Source of the DNA: Dastarcus helophoroides
Lineage: Eukaryota > Arthropoda > Insecta > Coleoptera > Bothrideridae
Assembly: GCA_028583605.1 (NCBI GenBank)
Contig: CM053328.1
Location: forward strand, 15,187,107-15,251,106
Direction: 5' to 3'
Length of the DNA stretch: 64,000 nt
Made by a program: the position numbers and the translations under genes. Of this stretch, positions 34,991 to 47,907 are shown in pieces. Below the pieces are notes generated by a model. The model ran no database searches, was not told the DNA's origin, and saw only the letters and a list, made by a program, of their open reading frames with translations. Position 1 is the first letter of the stretch, and each line of letters begins with the position of its first letter.

Positions 34991-37361
34991 TAGGGTTGTT
35001 AGGGATATGATATTTCGGACACGGATATGGATATATTGTGAATATTATTTCGGTTGCAGATACGGATATGAAATTATTTCGGATATCTGATAGTTTTCGA
35101 TATTATTTCGGTTACAGATATTTTTAAATTATTTTTGTCAATCCAAAAGAACATATACTCAAATTATATCTATTTAATAAACCTCTAAACACTGATTGAC
35201 AGACAACACATACCCTAAACCTTTCAGTTTAGAAGCCTGAAAACTCACACTAAGAAACGATTTTTGAAAATTCCTCCCGCAGGAGGGTTAGAGGTGGTGA
35301 AAAAAAATTGTATTATTGTATGAAAGTTCCTCATTTTTGAAGTGTGAAATATGAAAAATTGTGTTTAGACTTCAGTTTATGAAAAACAGTTAGTTTATCA
35401 CCGTTTTTTGTCAATTTATCCCCTTAAGGTAATATAATGAATTCATATTAAAAAGGGTATTGATATCGATTTGCAAAAGAACATTAATTTTAAATTGCAA
35501 TATAAGAGAAACCACAATTAGTTATTGGATAGAAATGTCTTAGTTTTGTAAATCTGTGGGGAAAATAGATAATGATATCAGAGTTTTTTTAAACAACTGT
35601 TGTATCGATCATTTTTCCTTCATAAAAAGGATCAAAATTTGGAAATTAGAAACTCTTTAAACTGTTGAAGTTATATTTTTAAAATAAATAAATATTTAAA
35701 AATAAACCAAAGTTTACCAAAAATTTCTTATTTTCAGAGCAAGTAGAAATTTTAAAAAATGGAGCAAATTTTGATGTCGATATTTTCAAAAAAATTAAAA
35801 ATTTTAGAAAGTCTCAAATTGTGTGAAAAAACTCGAAATTATTAAAAAAGGTTAAAATGTCGATAAAGGCTAAAATTTTGAAGTTACAATTTTCAAAAAG
35901 AACGAAATTTTTAAAAGTGTCAGAATTTTCATGGAAAGTCAAAAGTATAAAAAAAATCAAAAGAAAAGTAAAAATTTTGAAAATGTTAACATTTTCAAAA
36001 ACTTCGAATTTTAAAAAGTTGAAATTTTGAAAAATAATCTATAATTTCAAAAATAGTTAAAATTTAGAGAAAAGTAGAGATTTAAAAAAAGCTCAGTCAA
36101 ATTTTTAATAAAATCTGAAATGTTTTAAATCAAAATATTCAAGAAAAACTAAAATTGTCAGACAAGTCGATCTTTTAAAAAAATCGAAATTTTCAAAAGT
36201 AAATAAAGTTATAATAAATTTTTTTTTAATTCGAAATTTTGAGAAGCTAAGATTTCTAAAAGAAAAGCTAAAATCGAAAAAAATCGAAATTTTGAAAGGC
36301 AAAAATTTATGGTTAATTAAATTTTTTTTTAATTTGGAAATTTTGAAAGGATAAGATTTCTAAAAAAAATTAAAATCGAAAAAAGGCGACATTTTAAAAA
36401 AGTGAAAAATATGCAATTTTTAAGTAAAGTTGATATGTTAAAAGAACTGGAATTAAAAAAGTAGACAAAATCTTAATCTAAAAAATTTAATTTTCAAAAA
36501 AATTTAAATTTTGAGAAAAAAGTGAAGTTTTCAAAAAAGTGAGGGTTTTTGAAAGTAGAAATTGTGCAAAAAAACTCAGAATTTTCGAAAAAATCGTTAT
36601 TTTCAAAAAAAAGCTAAATTTTCGAAAAAAACCAAACTTCGTTAGTCGAAATTTGTACAAAAATTGAAATTTTCAAAAAGTAGACGTTTAGAATCAACTG
36701 AAATATAAAAAAAGTCGAAATTTTCAAAAACAGTAAAAATTTTTAAAAAGAGAAACTTTGACAAGAAATCAAATTTGTGCAAAAGTCGAAATTTTTAAAT
36801 AAAATCGCAATTTTGAAAAAATTCTACCCTTCAAAAAACTCAACATTATTAAAAATTTTTGTTAATTTTCAGAGAAATCCGAAATTCTCCCAAAATCAAA
36901 GTTTTGAAAAATGTCTAAATTTTCAAAAAGGCAACATTTTGAAAAGTCAAATATTTGAAAACTCAAACATTAAAAAAAAACGAAATTTTAAAAAGTTTTG
37001 AAATATTGATTTGAAATTTTGAAATGAAGTCAAAATTTAAAAAAAATTAATATTTTCACAAAAAGCTAAAATTAAAAGAAAATGAGAACATTAAATATGT
37101 GCAAATTTCAAAAAAAAAATTGAAATTTTGAAAACCTGTCTAAACAAACATCAATTCATTAACACGTTAAAAAAAGTATTTAGTGAACGTGACAATAGTG
37201 AGTAAGGTAGATGACATACCTACTAGACTGAAATAGTAAAATTATTTCAAATAATATCCCAAATTATCTGAAACATTTATGTCGGTTACGGATTAGGATA
37301 TTTTTTTATTTCGGATATCCGATAGTTTCGGTTACGGTTACGGAGCTTCATAAAATCCCTA
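34991..37361. mobile_element. hAT-like non-autonomous element with degenerate AT repeat as its body
   Basis: The termini are TAGGG...CCCTA, flanked by GTACGCAC (34983-34990) and GTGCGCAC (37362-37369), an 8-bp duplication with one difference. Both ends carry arrays of CGGATATCCGATA / CGGTTACGGATAT words (about 35010-35120 on the left and 37280-37345 on the right, inverted). Between them, roughly 35640-37130, the element is filled with the A-rich form of the window-wide repeat. There is no transposase frame. Confidence 0.75.
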
Positions 37362-37374
37362 GTGCGCACCTTTA

Positions 37375-39440
37375 TTTTAAAAATTTAAACATTGTTGTCA
37401 AAATTTCGAGTTTAAACTTGAATGTTTTTACTAACTTCTACTTTTTTCATAAACAAGTTTTGGGCTCAGCAAGTTTTATAAATTCTGCTTTTTCCAAAAT
37501 TTCGGCTTTTAATCACGAAATGTTGATTTTTTTCTCTTAAAATTCAAATTTGACAAGAACGTTTTAATTAATTTTGATTTCTTTACAAAATTTCAACTTT
37601 ATCTTGACATTTCTTACTTTCAACTTTAAATCTGAAATGTCGACAACATTAATCTCGAAATATCCACTTTCTTTCTCAAAATTTCGTGTTTAAACTCAGA
37701 CTTTCAATTGAACTTTGAATTCGTTTCGATTTTTTCTCGAAATTTCGACTTTTTTGTACATTACAATTAATCTCGAAATTTCCATTTTTTTGTTTGAATC
37801 TTTAAGTTTAAACTCACATTTTGAATTAAACTTAGTATACTAAGACTTTCAATTATTGAACTTTAAACTTGTTTCAATTTTTTCTCGAAATTTACACCGC
37901 CTTGCTCGAAATTCCCTATTTTTTAAACTCACAGTCAGACTTTCAATTGAACTTTGAATTCAGTCCGATTTTTTCTCGAAATTTCGATTTTTTTTGCATT
38001 ATAACGATTTCGAAATTTTCACTATTTTTCTTGAAATTTCGAATTAATCAATTAAACCTCACTTTAAATTCGTTCAGATTTCTTTCTCAAAATTTCGACA
38101 TTTTTTTAATTACGCTCAAAATGTCAAATTATCTTTTTAGAAATTGCCAATTTTTTCTCATTATTTCATCTCTAAACCCAAACTTTTGAAAATAAGCTTG
38201 TTTACAAATTTCAATCTTTTTCCAGGAATTTTGGCCTTAAATCTGAAAGTTCGAAAGTAAAATAGTCTTCAAATTTTTATTTTTCCCTCTTCCAAATCTT
38301 GACATTAAAGCTGAAATTTCGAAAAAAAAGTTTCGACTTGAACATTTGAACTTTAATTAATCTTGACCTTAATCTCCAAAATTTATTTTAAGGAGTTTCA
38401 ATTTTTGAGAAAATGTTCATTTAAATATCAAAATTTTGATTGTTTCAAAATGTTGAGCTTTTTTTTAAAATCTGATTACTAAATTTCGACCTAATGCAAA
38501 ATGTTGACTTTAATCTCTAAAATTACTATTTAGTTCTAAATTGCTATTCTTTTCTATCGAAATTTTGAATTTTTCCTCACATTCGTAAGGTAATGTTTTC
38601 AATTTTTGTAAAATGTTGACTGCAAACAAGAGAATCCGATAATGTTTTTATCAAATTCGAGTTTTTGCGAAATTCATAATTTTTTTTTTTAACTGAAACT
38701 AATTTCCTGAATTTTATTTTGTATATATTCTTTTGGAACCTGTTTCCTCAAATTTAGAGGCATTTTGCTCTAGATGAGTTTTTAAAAATCAACTTTTTCA
38801 GAAAGTTTGGTTTTAATGCCAAAACTTCCGACATTTTTCTCAAAATGTCGAAATATTAGTACTACAACCGAAATTTTAGAAAAAAACTGAAATGTCAAAC
38901 ATTTTTTCTCAAAATGTTGAAATTTTGATAGTAAAACCGAACGTTTGGAAAAAACTAAATTTATAAAAAGAAATCGATTTTAAAAACTTTTAAAATGTCA
39001 AATAGGCTGCACACACATAGACTTCTCAAAATTTCGATTTTTTCCTAAACGAGTTGTTTGTGCTAAAAATTTTTCATAAACTCCACGTTTTTCTAAAATT
39101 TCGGGTTTTATTTCGAAATGACTTTCAAGCTTTCGGAATTTAAATTTTTTCTAGACACTTTTTATGTTAAATTTCTTCTTTGATTTTGAAATGTCGAATT
39201 TTGTTATACCTTTAGTAGTAGTAGCAGTTTGTATGCAACTCTAATATCGCAATTTACACTTTCAAGTTTTAACTTTAAAATTTTGAAGAAAAAAGCAAAT
39301 GGATAGAATGAATCAAAATGATGAATTTACAATCAAAATTTTAGAAAAAAAAAATAAAAAAATTAAGGAAAATCTTATCAATTTCGAAAATTTAGGTTTA
39401 TTTAAAAAATTTGATATTTTGGGTTTAATTGGAAAGGTCA
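37375..39440. repeat. Degenerate AT repeat, T-rich strand up
   Basis: TTTCTCGAAATTTCGA and AAATTTCGACTTT words in loose tandem. The orientation is opposite to that inside the neighbouring hAT element. Confidence 0.75.
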
Positions 39441-41338
39441 ATTAAATATTATATAATGAAACAGTCGAACGTGCTACAATTGACAAAATTTACAACAACC
39501 ATAGACTGTATTCAAACCTTAATCATCCTGTATTTAGTGGATGTTGTTAGGCCCATAATACAGGAATGAAAGTTATCTTATTACTAGTGACCCTTGTAAT
39601 CTTGGTTACACCTTACATAATCTGGTTGTAATTAATTCGAAGAGATTAAAGCCAAAATTTTGAAATAAGTAGGCACTTTTAAGAAAAATTGAAATTTTGA
39701 ACCGAGGCGACTGAACAAGTTCTTAATGTACCAAATGTTGAGTCTCAATAGCGTTCACACTTCAGAGGTAATAGGTACAGAAAATCCACATTGCAGCAGA
39801 CAGTTAGAGTTACCAGTGATCTTAAAAGGGTAACCTTTTTCCTGTTGAAATAGGGAATTCCAAAAATAAGAGTCAAAAAAGGGAATCAATATTTATTTAT
39901 AAATATACAAGTGTTACTGGGCAACATGGAATTAAACTAATATAAAAGTTGTTTAGTAACTAATGAAAATAAATATGTGGTCACCTTTTTTTTTAACTGT
40001 AGATGGCGCCGCTTTGGATTCTAGTGGCAAACTTCTAAAAACTCGCTCACCTGTTTGTCCCAAACTGGAAAAATCCATACAAGGTGTAAGAGATATTTGT
40101 GGTAAGCGCGTTAGGGTTAGCGGAGGATCCAAAATTAATGCAGAAACTAACCTTAATCATCAACCTCCCAAATTTTGAAGTGGAACTGACTGAGAGCACA
40201 GTAATTAAGGGTAATTTCTCAATATAAACAACATAAATACCTCTCGGAAATGTGATGATTCAGAGAAAACAGTTTACAGAAGTTCAAAGAATAGTCCGGC
40301 TATTGTGTTAGATATTATGCAATGTATATATAAATACCTCAATTTAATGTCAGGTAACTACAAAAACAATCGAATGCGCGTGACCAATTTGCAGTAACCA
40401 TGTTGATCTGATCACAGCTGAAAACTTTAATAAAATGCCGTCAAACCTCTTCTTCATTTACATTAGGGCAACGAAAGGACAATTTTAAAATAAAGCACCA
40501 ACTGGTTGTACAACATCACATGTAAAATTGTGAAGATGGAACAAAAACACAAAAAACAAATAATGTACAACCAGCCGAAGTGCTTCAGTAAAAAAAAACT
40601 ATCACCGATTGTTTTTAAAGCAGTTTAAGAGAGATGAAGCGACATGACTGTACAAACATATTAGGTGGCTATGAATATTTTGTTAGCAATAGAATTGTTT
40701 AAACTGATCATTTTGTTCCAGTTTAGCTGTAACTTAATTTTATTCTACCAATTCAGCTTAATATGATGATAATAATTGTAGTTTGTAACTTACAGCTGTC
40801 ATTATAACTTTTAAATACTGTAAATAGAATCTTGTTTTCTAAGCTGAATCCCCAACTTCCCCCCTTTGATCTCGGAAGCCAAGAACTTTAATTTCAATTC
40901 ATGGAGAACTCTCCATTCACGTTTTTTTTTATAATTCCTAAAATTGGCTAAAAAAAACTTGAGATAAAAAGTTTTAAATCAGCAAAAAAAAACAGAAAAT
41001 TCATAGCCCCTTTTAACGCAAAATATGTTACTGTGGGGTAGCATTCAAAAAATTTGATGATCGCTTTTAGATACTACCACTTCGATTTAGTTTATTTCAG
41101 AATACCCCAAAGTAGGAAACTACTTTTTGGTTTAATTCATGGATGCCAAAAGGTAGCCTACAATAAAGTTTCCTACAATGTTCCAATTTAATTTTTTATA
41201 TCTTATGAGTTGTATAAGTAACATGAAATAAAACTAAACCTACTAACCTGCTTGGCTGAAAATAAAACTTGTATAAATAAATTAAGAGAGCCACCTACCT
41301 GGATTGCTTGATCTTACTGGTTAGTGCTGGAAAGCCAT
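39441..41338. other. Unassigned sequence downstream of LUC7L; probable 3' UTR in part
   Basis: Less repetitive than its surroundings. The ORF 39963-40178 shows no recognisable domain. The part adjoining 41338 is probably the 3' UTR of the minus-strand LUC7L gene. A near-inverted word pair GCACCAACTGGTTGTACA (40496) and TGTACAACCAGCCGAAGTGC (40564) makes a local hairpin. Confidence 0.35.
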
Positions 41339-44300
41339 TTAATGTCGATGGTGGGAATGGTGGCGACTTCTAGGTTCGCGATCTAAAAACGGACAAATTC
41401 AGGGTTAATTTATTTTGCGAATAATCGCAAAATTACCAAAATCACGTTCAGATCGATGTTTCTTCTCCCTGTCCTTCCTTTCGCGGTCTCTGTCTCTCTC
41501 CTTTTCGCGCTCTTTCCTCTCCAGTCTCTCCCTCCTTTCTCTTTCCTTCTCGCGTTCCCTTTCCCGCTCTTTCTCCTTTTCCTTATCTCTTCTATCCCTA
41601 AACGAATATCAAAAAGTATTAGCTAAAAATTGATTGCCTAAATGGTGGTATAAAAATTTGATATTTTTCAAAGCACTTTGTTTAGCAACAAGTGATTATA
41701 ACAAAAAAACGTGTTTTTAAAATGTAATCATCAGGCGTACAAAAATTAATACAAAGATTTCTATATTTTGGACAATGAAGTCATCCCCAATTTTTTAATG
41801 TAAATAGAAAGTTGAAAGTTTTGCTTTTTAAAGTATTTTTTACATACCAAAATATAATATGATGATATAAAAAAGTTTGTGATTCCTCACAATTTTATTA
41901 TTATTTTTATTATTTTTTCATACATTTTTTACTCAAATGTCGAAATTTCAAACACTTTGTCTGAATTTTGACCATAGGCTCGTAATTTCGAGACTTAAAA
42001 AAATTCTACATTTTGGGAAATAAAAATTTCAAAGAAACAAGTCGAAATGTTTAATCAAACATCTAAATTTCGAGTTCAAAGTCAAAACTTTAAGAAAACA
42101 GATTCCGTCAATTTAAAAGCTAAAATGTTAACTTAAAATTTCAATACGTTTAAATTTTAAATATGAAATTCAAAGATGAATCTCAAAATTTTGAAGAAAT
42201 AGATATTTCGAGTTTAAACTCTAAATTTCCAAATATTAATAAAAATATAAACATTTAATCTCGAGATTTGTATCTAGATATTAAAACGAAAATTATAGGC
42301 AAGGACTGAAATCTAACAAGGAAAAAAACAGAGACAGAACTAAACTTCCTTGTTCAAAGTTTAATGTATGTTGCTAATATAAACCCAAAATTAGAGGAAA
42401 AAGTCGGCGAAAAGATTTATACCTTAAATATGTCCAAATGTTTAATTTTAAATCGAAATTTCATTTTAAAAAAGTCGAAATTTTGAAAGCTGAAAGTCCA
42501 AACTTCAAGAAAAACACTGAAAATTTCAATCTGAAACTCTTTCTCAGGCAAAAGTCCAACCTTCGTCTACAATCTAGACATTTTAACTATTTTTTTTCAA
42601 ATGTCTCAGCTTTAAATTGATAATTTTGGATGTACACCCTAAGCCTTTATGAAAGATTTATCTGGTTTCAAATCCAAAATTTCAAAAAGCAAGTTCAAAC
42701 ATCGAGTCCGACATCATCCGAAATTTTGGGAAAAGAATTGTAACTTGAATCAAAAGGCGAAATTTTAAATTTCGAAAGTAAACTATAAATTTGCCGAAAA
42801 AGTTTCCGCAAAGTGAGCGTTAAAAGTATCAATTATGTATTTTTCTCAAAATTAAATTTGGTCTAAATATTTTAATTATCGACTTTTTTTCCTGAAGTGG
42901 ACTCTTTTCGAAATTTAACCTTTTTTCGAAATTCGACACTTTTTGAAAATGTGACGATATTTCTTGTAATTACAATTTTTCTTATAGAAAGTTGAACTTT
43001 TTTATAGATATTTCAAGATTTAAATAAAAAAGTAAAAATTCAGAAAACAATGTTTTTAAAAATTAGGATTTTTTCCCTTAAATTTAATATTTTCAAATTT
43101 TTTTTAGATTTTCAAGTTTTTTCGCGAATTATTTCGAAATTTGAACTTATCTTTCGAGTTCAACACTTTACTACCTTTTTTTTTTAATTTTAGAGAAAAT
43201 ATTTCTTAAAATTTAACTTCTTAATCGAAATTTTAATTACTCATTTTTCATTTAAATAAAAAAAGTAACAATCCTGAGAAAAATATTTTTAAAAATTGCG
43301 TTTGTTTTTCCTTTAAGGTCGATTTATGTCATAGTTTTTCTTTAAATGTTTGAGACTTTTTTCGCGAAACGGGATTAATCGATACTTCCTTTAACAATTT
43401 TTTTTAAATTTGAGGGGATATATTTTTTTTAATTTTAAATTTTTCCTCAACGTTGTGCAAAAAATTTAACAAATTTAATTTAAAAAATTAGGAATTTCAA
43501 GCTTATGTCAAAATTTAAATAAAAAAGTGAAAATTCCAAGAAAAATATTTATTTATGATATTTATTGTTATTCTTTTCATCTTTTCCTTTAAATTCGATT
43601 GTGTTTACAATTCTTTTTAGAATTTTCGTCGTTTTTTGCGACACTGGTCTCCTTTTTGGAAGTTCAACTTCTTCAAAAGTCGCCTTTTTCTAATTTTTTT
43701 TATTTTGGAAATTTCGAGAGATTTTGCTCAAAAGCCGGACTTCTCGAGATTTTGGTTTTTTTTGTGTATTCCATTTTTTTTATTTCACTTTTTTTTAAAA
43801 GTAGAATTACAAAAAGTCAAAACTTTGAATTGATATTTTTAAAAAAGTAGAACTTTTTAGTTCTACTACTAAAAAGTTCTACTTTTTTAAAAATATCAAT
43901 TCAAAGTTTTGACTTTTTGTAATTCTCCTTTTTACCTTCTTTTTCAAAATTTCGACTTTTTAAAAAAAATTAACTTTTTCACAAAATTTCAACTCTTGTA
44001 AATTTTAATATGTTTTTCTGAAATTTTGATCTTGTTCCCATTTTTTTTATTCTACTTTTTTGAAAATGTTGAATTAAAAATTTGAATTATGAAAATTTCT
44101 TTATTGAAGACATTAATTCAAAGAAAAATTCAAAAATATATATCCACTTAAATTTAAAAGTTTTTACTTTTAGAAAACATCTGTTCTTTTTTAAAACTTC
44201 TATTTTTCAAAGTTTTAATTTTTTGATATTTTTTTTGGCAAATTTTGATTTGGAAATTGAGACTTAAACATTCAGTTTTTGAACAATTCGATCTACTTTC

Positions 44301-47300
44301 AAAATATCAAAATGTTGACTTTCTTCAAAATTCGATTTTTTTGTAAATTAGTTGTAGTTGTAGTTTTCTCGAAATTTTCTTAGTTTTCTTGCAGATTTAG
44401 TTTTTTTGAAATATGCGACTTTAAAAATTTCAATTTTTTTACATTTCAATTTTTCCTAACAAACTTATTGGAAAATATTAATTTTTCTTAAAATTTTTAA
44501 TTTTTTTGAAAATTCAATTTTTTTTTAAATTTCCAACTTATACATTTCGACTTTTTTTTGCAAATTTTGATTTTTTTGCATGCAGTCGACATTACAAAAT
44601 TTGCACTTTTTCCGATTTTGAAAATTTCGACTTAAAAATTTTGACTTTCTCGAAATTTTCATATTTATTTTTTTGTCAAAAATGCTCCTTTTTTAAAAAT
44701 TTTCAATTGCAATATTTTAACTTTTTCTTGAAAGTTTTTTAAATTTGCGAATTTATTCAAAATTTATACTTTCAATTTTTCAAATTTATATTTTCATATT
44801 TCAAAATGTTCACTTTTATTTGAAAATTTCGACCTTAAAGTTTTGACCTTGAACATTTTGAGTTTAACATTTTTTTTAATGCTGCGCCGTTTTCAAAATT
44901 AAGTATTACTTTTTTTTAGATCTTTATTTCAAAATTTCGACATTTTTGTGAATCTGATATTTTCAAACATTCGACTTTTATGAAAATTACAACTCATTCA
45001 AAATGTGATCGTTTTTAAAAAATTTCAACTTTTATTCTGTATTTTCAAAAATTTCGAGGTCAATTTTTATTTTCAAAATTTTGAACATAATCACGAAATT
45101 TTCATCTTTGGTGAAACCCCTTGAGCAAATTCGAAATTTTAAGTTTTTTTGAAAATCTGAAACCAAAATTGAATATTTTTTACTGCAAAATATTCGTAAT
45201 AGGACGATTCCGCTGGACACGATTTACGACATAACGACCAAATCGCAGTATTTATGTTTTTGATACCAACATAAAAAACAAAATAGTTTTAAAAATAAAA
45301 CTATTTTTTGTAGACTTAACGCGCTTATCATTTGAAGGTTTTTTGCAAAAAAAACGAACTTAAAATTTTTGTCTGGGTCACTTGTGAAACAGCTGTCACT
45401 GGTAGTTTGCCTTTGGAGTTTAAGCTATGGCTTGGTGACAAAGAAGCATAGTATTATTAGTAATATACATTGCCTGATTTCTGATTTTGTTCATCACAAT
45501 CATAAAGTTAATGTTCTCAGAAGTTAAGGTTTTTTGCAACGCAAACAATTTAATATTGCACCCGCAATTGCTTCAAAACTGAATAAGTCATTATTTACCT
45601 TTGCTTTTATATTCTTTTGGTTTATTTTAATAAACTGATTCATAATTTTTCAAAATATGGGGAACATAATTTAATAAAAGTTTCACAATTAGTAGATTTT
45701 TGTGTTTTTTGACTGTGATCTGGAAAGGTGGGCAGTTTGGTTGCACCCGCGATAGCCCTTTAAACCTCCATTATGACTATTTATATTATTTAATTAAAAT
45801 TCTTGTAACAAATCAATTGAGAACATCTTAAAATGTAGCCCTTTAAAAAATAATTGCATGAAAAATGTTTTTATTTTGATAGAAGTTTTAAAATTGCCCC
45901 CGCGATAATGGAATGGCCCAATATCAACTTTTACAATTTTTAACATTTCCTCAAAATTTTGGTGTTATCCTGAAAACTGAAAATAAATTTGAAATTTCTG
46001 ACAAGTTCTGTATTTCATTTTTGGAAATTTCAAGGTTAAAAGGAAATCTTCAACTTAAAAGTTCAAAATTTCGATTTTTTTCTGGAAATTGCCACTTGAA
46101 ATTCAAAACTACAAGAAAAAAAAAAACAAAAATGCGAAAAAAAACGCTTTTACTTAACTTGATATTTCAACTTCGAATTCAAAATTTAGAGATCAAAAAT
46201 TTCTCTTTCATCGAAATTTCTATAAATTATTTGTTTCCAAAATTTCAAGAAAAAAATTGAATTTCAAGTTTGAAGTTGGTTTAGCTTAAAATTTTAATTT
46301 TTCCCTGCTTATCAAAAACCATGCACGCCTATCAAAGTTTCACTCCAATCAAAAGATGAAAAAATTGTTTTTCCTATATTCAAAGCTTTTTTGTGAAAAA
46401 AAAAAAACATATATAAAATGTAAAAGCAATCTGTCCAACTGACCTTCTTTCGAGATCTCGATCCCTCCTCCTTTCCCTGTCCCTATCGCGCTCTTTCTCC
46501 CTGAGTTTATCATCTCCTGATCCCCGGCCGCTTCCGCCTCTTCTTTTTTCTTCCTTGGCAGCTTGTACCACTTGGCTTATTTCTTCGACGGCGGCTTTTA
46601 ATCGAGCAAAACCCATGTGCTGTTTTCCACTTAAATGATCATCTATCCTCTGTTGAGCATCACCGACTATCAAGAAGGCACCACACACTTCGCACACCTC
46701 CATCTGTTTCTCTTGGGCTGCAGCGACCTCCGCACTCCAGTGACTGTTTTATAAATAATTTTAAAGTATTTACACACATCAAGGATTATAATGTTAGAAA
46801 CGCCTTGTAATAATACAACGCATTTCTAAATAAAAACTAGTACTACCAAAACAACGTAATTTTTCATAAGGTGAGTTGTTCTAAAAACGATTGGTCTTTG
46901 ACTCATATACTGTTTTTCTAAACGTCTTAAGCAGTAGTGGGTGCAAAAATGTTGAGTAGTTTTTGTTTAGAGGTGAGAATTTAGTAAAAAATAACAAATA
47001 AATAAGAAAATCGGCGATCCTAAAATAATTTATCACATTTAGAAATTAGTTAAGCTTGTAATACTGAAATGCCAAAATAATCAAACGTTGCAATGCCAAA
47101 AAAAGCCAAAAACCTTGAAATAAACCAATGCACCTCAATCTCTTGATAAGAAGCAATTACCCAGTTTCTGACTGTTTCTTCAAGGCGTCCCTCTCATCTT
47201 TAAGTTTATCACATAATTTCATCAGACCCTGTGCTTGCTCCACATTGCCATCTGTCCCAGCTTGCTCAGCTTCTGCTTCCAATTCATTGATTCTTTCATT

Positions 47301-47752
47301 CAACAAATCAATTTTTTCTTGGTTCTTTTGGTTTTGCGAGGGCAGGTGGGCAGTTTAATTCATTTTTACCGCTCAACGCCAAGCGATTCTTCCCTTTCTG
47401 AATCTTCCTTTCCACATCGTTCACCATATTAGAACAGAACCGCACGAATTCCTCCTGGTACTGGAGTTTGCGGTGGGATTTTGATTCTTGAAACAACTTC
47501 CTTACTTCTTCATCGTGGACTTTGCTACATGTACCCAGATCAGCGCGAGTGTTGACAAATAGATCGTGAGGGCAGAATTTTACCATGAAATAGACACAGT
47601 ACTACAATGTAAACACTTAATTTAGGGCTGCGGTGTGTAAATAACCTTACCTCCGGGTCTTCCCAATTGGGCTCTTTGCGCTTCTCGCATGGGGCGTTTC
47701 TGTTTCGGCCCATTAGCTCGTCCAAGAGCTGAGCGGCTGCGAGAACAGCCAT
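41339..47752 (-). CDS. LUC7-like U1 snRNP-associated splicing factor (five exons)
   Basis: LUC7-family proteins associate with U1 snRNP and influence 5' splice-site choice in the nucleus. Exons (minus): 47651-47752, 47161-47601, 46444-46743, 41437-41597, 41339-41382; about 349 residues. First zinc finger CCCH type (YCVYFMVKFCPHDLF, then GTCSKVH), a coiled coil (KIDLLNERINELEAEAEQ), second finger C2H2 type (MEVCEVCGAFLIVGDAQQR, H, H), then an RE/RD-rich tail ending RSRHHSHHRH. Splice phases agree across all junctions. Exon 2 has one frame break near 47340-47360: homology jumps from the LSGKNELN frame to the LPSQNQKNQEKI frame. The summed exon length leaves one extra base, consistent with a single-base indel. 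Intron 3 is 4.85 kb of repeat. Insect orthologue of LUC7L3/CG7564 type, inferred. Confidence 0.92.
41880..45190. repeat. Degenerate AT repeat filling LUC7L intron 3
   Basis: A mixed A-rich part (41940-42800) followed by a T-rich part (42850-45190). All ORFs here are low complexity. It contains the perfect palindrome at 43803-43926. Confidence 0.75.
43803..43926. repeat. Perfect 59-bp inverted repeat with 6-base loop
   Basis: Left arm 43803-43861 and right arm 43868-43926 are exact complements; the loop is TCTACT. The arm sequence is ordinary local repeat (AGAATTACAAAAAGTC...). Exact identity amid highly diverged repeat implies a recent event or an assembly/foldback artefact. Confidence 0.95.
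45195..45921. mobile_element. Possible MITE in LUC7L intron 3
   Basis: The block is distinct from the flanking repeat. The left edge GGACGATTCCGCTGG and the inverted right edge GGGCCATTCCATTATCGC share GGNCNATTCC. Three related words TTGCACCCGCAATTG, TTGCACCCGCGATAG and TTGCCCCCGCGATAA lie at 45553, 45741 and 45893. The boundaries and duplication are not certain. Confidence 0.4.
45922..46380. repeat. Degenerate AT repeat, LUC7L intron 3 proximal end
   Basis: The same word family, mixed orientation. The ORF 45913-46260 is low complexity. Confidence 0.6.
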
Positions 47753-47907
47753 TTAGTGCTGATTTTGTTTATTTTCTAATGAAAATTAACGTTTTTCGGT
47801 GGTAAATGACAGATAAAACTAATGTTACTATTTGGGGATTTTGATTTTATTCACAAACCACCAGTGTTGCCACTGGTTCAATGCCAAATGTCGCTACCGG
47901 ATCTTTA

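Noticed and set aside
34988..37364. CACTAGGG/CCCTAGTG as the true hAT termini
   Set aside because: Those boundaries leave non-matching flanks; TAGGG/CCCTA gives 8-bp flanks agreeing at seven of eight bases.
39963..40178. 71-codon ORF as a gene
   Set aside because: No domain, splice or codon evidence; single short frame in noncoding sequence.
41415..41633. Plus-strand serine/arginine-rich ORF
   Set aside because: Shadow of the RE/RD-rich exon 4 of LUC7L on the minus strand.
45913..46260. 115-codon ORF in LUC7L intron 3
   Set aside because: Low-complexity translation of the degenerate AT repeat.
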